Assembly (NCBI RefSeq): GCF_963678975.1
Contig: NC_089273.1
Location: forward strand, 26,603,073-26,667,072
Length of the DNA stretch: 64,000 nt
From: Dysidea avara
Taxonomy: Eukaryota > Porifera > Demospongiae > Dictyoceratida > Dysideidae
Reading direction: 5' to 3'
Positions 60,313 through 64,000 of this stretch are shown piece by piece. Numbering within the stretch: position 1 is the stretch's first letter; each line of letters opens with the position of its first letter. The notes beneath the pieces were generated by a model. That model saw only the letters and a program-made list of their open reading frames with translations. It ran no database searches and was not told where the DNA came from. The position numbers and the translations under genes are program-made.

Positions 60313-60364
60313 CACGTGACTGTTTAGTGACTTATCACGTGAACATCGCATTGCTGGCCACGTG
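60313..60364 (+). promoter_or_regulatory. Three CACGTG E-boxes at 23-bp spacing
   Basis: CACGTG begins at 60313, 60336 and 60359, ending 17 bp before the ATG at 60381. The arrangement is kept at the paralogous locus (47437-47488). CACGTG is the core site of bHLH-zip factors such as Myc/Max, USF and MITF/TFE. Confidence 0.6.
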
Positions 60365-60380
60365 TCCCTAATCACTGCTG

Positions 60381-63222
60381 ATGGAGATGGAGTTGGAGTC
60401 AGTTGCTCCCCCAAGAAGAAGCGGCAGACACAACACTGTGGAAGGTACGTGATTCATATTTTTTTAAACTGGCCTATATGTGTTATTTGTTATAGACTCT
60501 CCGTCCAGTGACCAATCTAACGGTGCTACTCATGCGGTAGTACTTTTTGATTGCGATGGCACTATTGCCTTAATACCCAGAAGTCGTATGTTGTCCCGTG
60601 ACCAGGAGACCTGCGTGGTGAAATGGCCTTGCGGGAAACTGAAAGGCAACATTGCTTTTGAAGGTAAAAATTATTATTTTTAATGTAGCATTGTGAGCTT
60701 TCTTGAAAAGTTTCTCTGAAATGTGTGTGCATCTTTGTTTTATTATTATTTTTTTGTTTGTCTACACCCAACAAATCATCTTTTGGTTACAAAAGTGCTG
60801 ATTAAAGTACTTCATAGGCCCTTTACTAAATTTACAAATACATGTAGGTTAGCTTTATACAAGGTGTTCTAATTTGTGAATACTAGTTCCTGGATGATAT
60901 GTAAATACCTATGCCATGGCTGTACATGTGTTGTAGCTCTTAAAAACGATGAGCTGGTAGAGAGTGCAAAGATCACATTGAGTCTATAGCTTGAGACTTT
61001 TTCAAAAAAAAAAAAAAAAAAAAAATCTTGGGAAATAACACCATTTAACCAGGTAAGCGCTGGCCAAACTTAAAGGTTTTAGATATCGAAGATTTCATAA
61101 CAAATGTGTTAAATCAAATTTTGTGAATATCAAAGTAATGGTGGTCACTTTGGCCAGAACTGTTCACCAGTTACAGTATTCTTGAGAAAGTACAATGAAA
61201 ATATGAGCATGTGAGCTTGTGTAAGATTTGTCTACCTTTTCAAATTTTCATAACTCAAAAGCTTTTAACAATATCACCTTATCCTTATTTAATTGGCTTT
61301 ATTATACAAGACACAAAATGGAAATACACTAGACCTTAGAATTTACCTCTTTGGTATAGTTCCGTGTTCACACCCTGTTTTTGAGGGGCATAATTTTAAC
61401 ATCGATTCTACTCAAGGCCCGATACAGATATACTATTGAAGACATGACAATAAAACAAGTACATAAATATAGTTTTACAACAGTAGGAATGAAAGCCTTT
61501 TTGTTATGTGTTGATTACATAAAATGCAGGCCTGGTCGGTTGTTTGATACATATCTGTATATTCATGCAGACTCACATGGATTATTTAATGTTAATAACT
61601 TCAAAGAAACAACAAGGAAAAGAATCATAACCCAAGTCTAATTGGCATTCATTTTCCAATTGTGTTTAATACCCCTCAGCTTATCATTGAAATGGGGGTT
61701 TATTAGAATCCTGATTTCATAATTCATTATTGACTTATACACTCCATTCACACTAGCCCAGCAGCATGTTCAGAATGGTACAGCTCGGTGAAAAGTGCAA
61801 TGTAAATGGTGTCTGTACCATGCCCAATCGAACCAAGCCAGCTCACTTGATTTCACCAGGCCACTAGTTTTTCATAAGGCACATTAAATTATAATTCAAA
61901 TCACTCGACGTTACACAGAGAATCAAGAATCACAGAAACCCTGTTTTGGCAGGAAAGAAAGCCATGCAAAAGTTTGCTGTTGTTGGCAGTTGCTCTACTT
62001 GATTACTTCGATCCGTGTTGCCATTTCTACAGTCCTTTGCTGCTATCTATCCATTGTTGCTCTTGTAGGGATTCAAGATTTCTAGCAGTAACTAAGCTTG
62101 GAAAACAAAAGCTGCTATGATTTTAGCAAACTCAGTAATTTAATTGTGTGCTTATACAAGCCAGGTGATTTAGCGTGTGAGCGAGACTGTGTAGTGTGAG
62201 CAGCAGCCACTCTGGGCTGGACTGAACTGAGTCAAACTAAACCGTGGTATGCATGTTATTCTGTAGTTCTCAAATTACACTGGTAATTAAGGAAGCACTT
62301 GCAGTGTGACCAGGGGTGTCTAGGTAGAGCTGCATATAGTGCCTGGTTTTTAGAAGTAGCTCAAAATCATCTTGTTATTGCATACAGCAGCTATGTTTGA
62401 GTAAAGAGTATGAAGTAAAGCTGATTTCTTTCTAAGGGACGGAAGAGGAATGCAAACTTAAGGAGACCAACATGAATGATGATGAAGACACGAATGACGT
62501 GAATAATGTAGAAGATGCCACTGATCCATTGTCACAGGTTATTTTTAATTTGCATTATGTACATTAAAGACACTATGCACAGGTAAATGATCATGAGAAT
62601 GTTGAGGGAGTGAAAAGGAAACAATGTGATGGCAGAAAGCCAAAGAAGAAGAGGAGACTGGTAAGTATATATATATATAGTATATTTTTTTTATGAGGTA
62701 CTGTGCCATGTATATATGGGCCTAACTTTTTATACTGTACAAGCTGCCTATTTAAGAAAAAGGGTAATTTGAACAGTTACATAGTGCAGTGGTACTACAT
62801 TTTGTATTTTTTTTTTAATGTATAGTGTTTAAATTCTCCCATACCCTTTTTCTGATGAAAGGATATTTCATTGCTTTAGTCAGGAGCTCATAAGTACTGC
62901 ATCTTTGGCACCTATAAGCTCCTGTTTAGTTTTGGTATGCTTTTGTGTGTATATGTATATCATAACTGCTTTGTAATGTGGAACTGACTTTTGAAATGAA
63001 ATGACCACTAAGCCAATCAATAGATGTATTAATTGTCTCAACTGTGCATATTGTTTGATACACTTTGTATGTTCTAGATTAAATCAGGTATAATAACTAA
63101 GGACCAGGAGAAGAATAAAGAAGTATGCACTGTGATAACATGCAAAGTGTTCATGTTGTTAAGTGTATGCATTGCTACAGAATAAGATGAAGAAGACAAA
63201 AGAGAAAAAGAAAGTGAAAAAG
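60381..63222 (+). CDS. Six-exon gene: small WPxG-type module plus acidic and Lys-rich tail, probably nuclear
   Basis: Exons: 60381-60444, 60496-60663, 62437-62537, 62583-62660, 63078-63122 and 63181-63222. All junctions have AG acceptors and GT donors, and phases run 1, 1, 0, 0, 0 without a stop. Exon 1 starts MEMELESVAPPRRSG. Exon 2 carries HAVVLFDCDGTIALIP and CVVKWPCGKLKGNIAFEG, a compact beta-rich module with Cys-Asp-Gly and Trp-Pro features. Exon 3 gives TEEECKLKE then an acidic Asn/Asp stretch. Exon 4 has RKPKKKRRL, a nuclear-localisation-like cluster. Exons 5-6 are mostly Lys and Glu. From memory, similar short modules precede BEN domains in some animal proteins, but no BEN domain is visible and this is unverified. 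About 165 codons are seen. A possible last exon (63449-63559, after TTGTATAG, ending TAA) stays in frame for 36 codons. Confidence 0.72.
61004..61025. repeat. A22 homopolymer in intron 2
   Basis: A run of about 22 A residues after GACTTTTTC. It might be the tail of an unrecognised retroposon; nothing upstream is identifiable as one. Confidence 0.8.
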
Positions 63223-63448
63223 GTAAAGTCATGTGTAAGGGAAAGTAGGCAACTGCCAGTGTAGCATTTCTCAAAGGTCATTAGGAACTGTTGATAACTA
63301 TTAAAATATTTCACACTTTAAAACTGAAGTGCTGATTTTCTTAAAAGCTTTGCTTTATTCTAACTCTACTGCCTATGATTACAGAACAATCAGATACTAC
63401 TAATCACTAATCGAAGTAGTCCATAAAGCATGATTGTTCATTGTATAG

Positions 63449-63559
63449 AAAACTGCAGCCATCTACGTAGTGCATGCCTTAGTATCACTTCCCAAGAAGG
63501 CTGTTGCAGTCCAAGTTCTTCTAAATAGATCTCACTATACTACTCTGCTGAGCTTATAA
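63449..63559 (+). CDS. Possible terminal exon of the 60381 gene
   Basis: After an AG acceptor at 63447-63448 the phase-0 frame continues for 36 codons (KTAAIYVVHALVSLP onward) to TAA. Its hydrophobic composition differs from the Lys-rich exons before it, so it may be chance. Only 40 bp separate it from the foldback repeat that starts near 63600. Confidence 0.28.
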   Translation, partial: KTAAIYVVHALVSLPKKAVAVQVLLNRSHYTTLLSL

Positions 63560-63599
63560 AAATGCACAGTAAGATTTCTAAGGTGTTTATGTATATGTT

Positions 63600-64000
63600 A
63601 AAGCATAGCCGCGAGTGCTATATGAAAAATAAAGCATCGATACCGAGCGCCGAGTGCTTTATTTTTCATATAGCACAAACAAGGCTATGCTTTAAATGAT
63701 TTATGGAACTTTCTAGTCATGTAGCTTCACTATATGCTAGGACTTGTAATTAACTCATGTTGCATGAACTATTAGCAGCCTGAACACACATAAACTAGTT
63801 TAACAGAGTAACTCGCGCATATTTCACCCTAGTTTGGCATGGTAGATGTTCATTGCATCTTTTGCTCGCAACCCACAATCGATTCTATTGTGAGTCACAT
63901 CGTGAAATATTTCTGTGATATCTCCAGGACTTGTCCGTTTACATTAACAAACGTAACGGCAACGTTACCTTCTCCCACCCATCATTGAAGCATTTGGGTA
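63600..64000. repeat. Inverted copy of the 6580-7010 foldback repeat
   Basis: The hairpin at 63615-63676 has arms GTGCTATATGAAAAATAAAG around a CpG-rich loop. It is followed by GTTCCATAAATCATTTAAAG-type sequence in reverse, the CAACCCACAATCGATT block and the CACCCATCATTGAAGCATTT end. It continues beyond the window. Confidence 0.85.

Overview
The window looks like gene-poor, repeat-dense nuclear DNA from an animal. Support for this comes from immunoglobulin-domain exons with short (51-61 bp) phase-1 introns, several non-LTR (LINE) reverse transcriptase fragments, hAT-like and Mutator-like DNA transposons with readable target-site duplications, and long minisatellites. A sponge or other early-branching invertebrate fits the very short introns and the style of the Ig domains, but that assignment is inference. 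Base composition is AT-rich throughout, apart from a few CpG-rich repeat pieces.

Coding content is small. (1) A six-exon gene on the + strand (60381-63222, possibly to 63559) encodes a small module with a conserved Cys-Asp-Gly and Trp-Pro core, then acidic and very lysine-rich segments with a basic nuclear-localisation-like stretch. Three CACGTG E-boxes spaced 23 bp apart lie just upstream. A diverged and probably broken paralogue with the same promoter layout lies at 47437-49051. (2) Two clusters of Ig-domain exons on the - strand (3590-4495 and 24666-25248) are duplicated copies of one exon series. (3) A degenerate tyrosine-recombinase gene with an N-terminal SAP-like segment lies at 27850-29771 on the - strand. 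(4) A possible terminal exon of unknown function lies at 56160-56392 on the - strand. (5) Three LINE fragments lie at about 9027-10140 (-), 23390-24061 (+) and 36040-37290 (+).

Most of the window is repeats. The dominant family is a composite element of 2-3.3 kb present four times (1-3023, 17161-19175 on the - strand, 30613-33902, and 39158-44738 split by an insertion). Where complete it has a palindromic head of about 300 bp, a spacer, a block of 31-bp minisatellite units, a conserved body of about 0.8 kb, and a short terminal hairpin. The layout resembles non-autonomous Helitron/Helentron-type elements, but the family is not one I recognise. Around it are many terminal-inverted-repeat elements with target-site duplications: 8801-10363, 11908-12595, 13229-15830, 16932-19231, 34891-37762 with 35788-37729 nested inside, 41204-44017 with 41308-41644 nested inside, and 45641-46467. 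Two MITE families share TGTGACC-type ends (about 245 bp and about 610-645 bp). Several insertions can be checked against an empty-site relative in the same window, so a local order of events can be read.

Region by region: 1-3 kb composite copy; 3.6-4.5 kb Ig exons; 6.3-7 kb foldback repeat whose inverted copy closes the window at 63.6-64 kb; 7.3-19.2 kb nested DNA transposons; 23.4-25.4 kb LINE end, MITE and Ig exons; 26.4-26.8 kb tandem repeats; 27.9-29.8 kb recombinase pseudogene; 30.6-33.9 kb composite copy; 34.3-34.6 kb tRNA-like and telomere-like repeats; 34.9-37.8 kb three-level transposon nest; 38.2-46.5 kb more elements; 46.8-49.1 kb paralogue locus; 49.8-54.6 kb MITEs; 57-58.4 kb a 33-bp minisatellite; 60.3-63.6 kb the best-supported gene.
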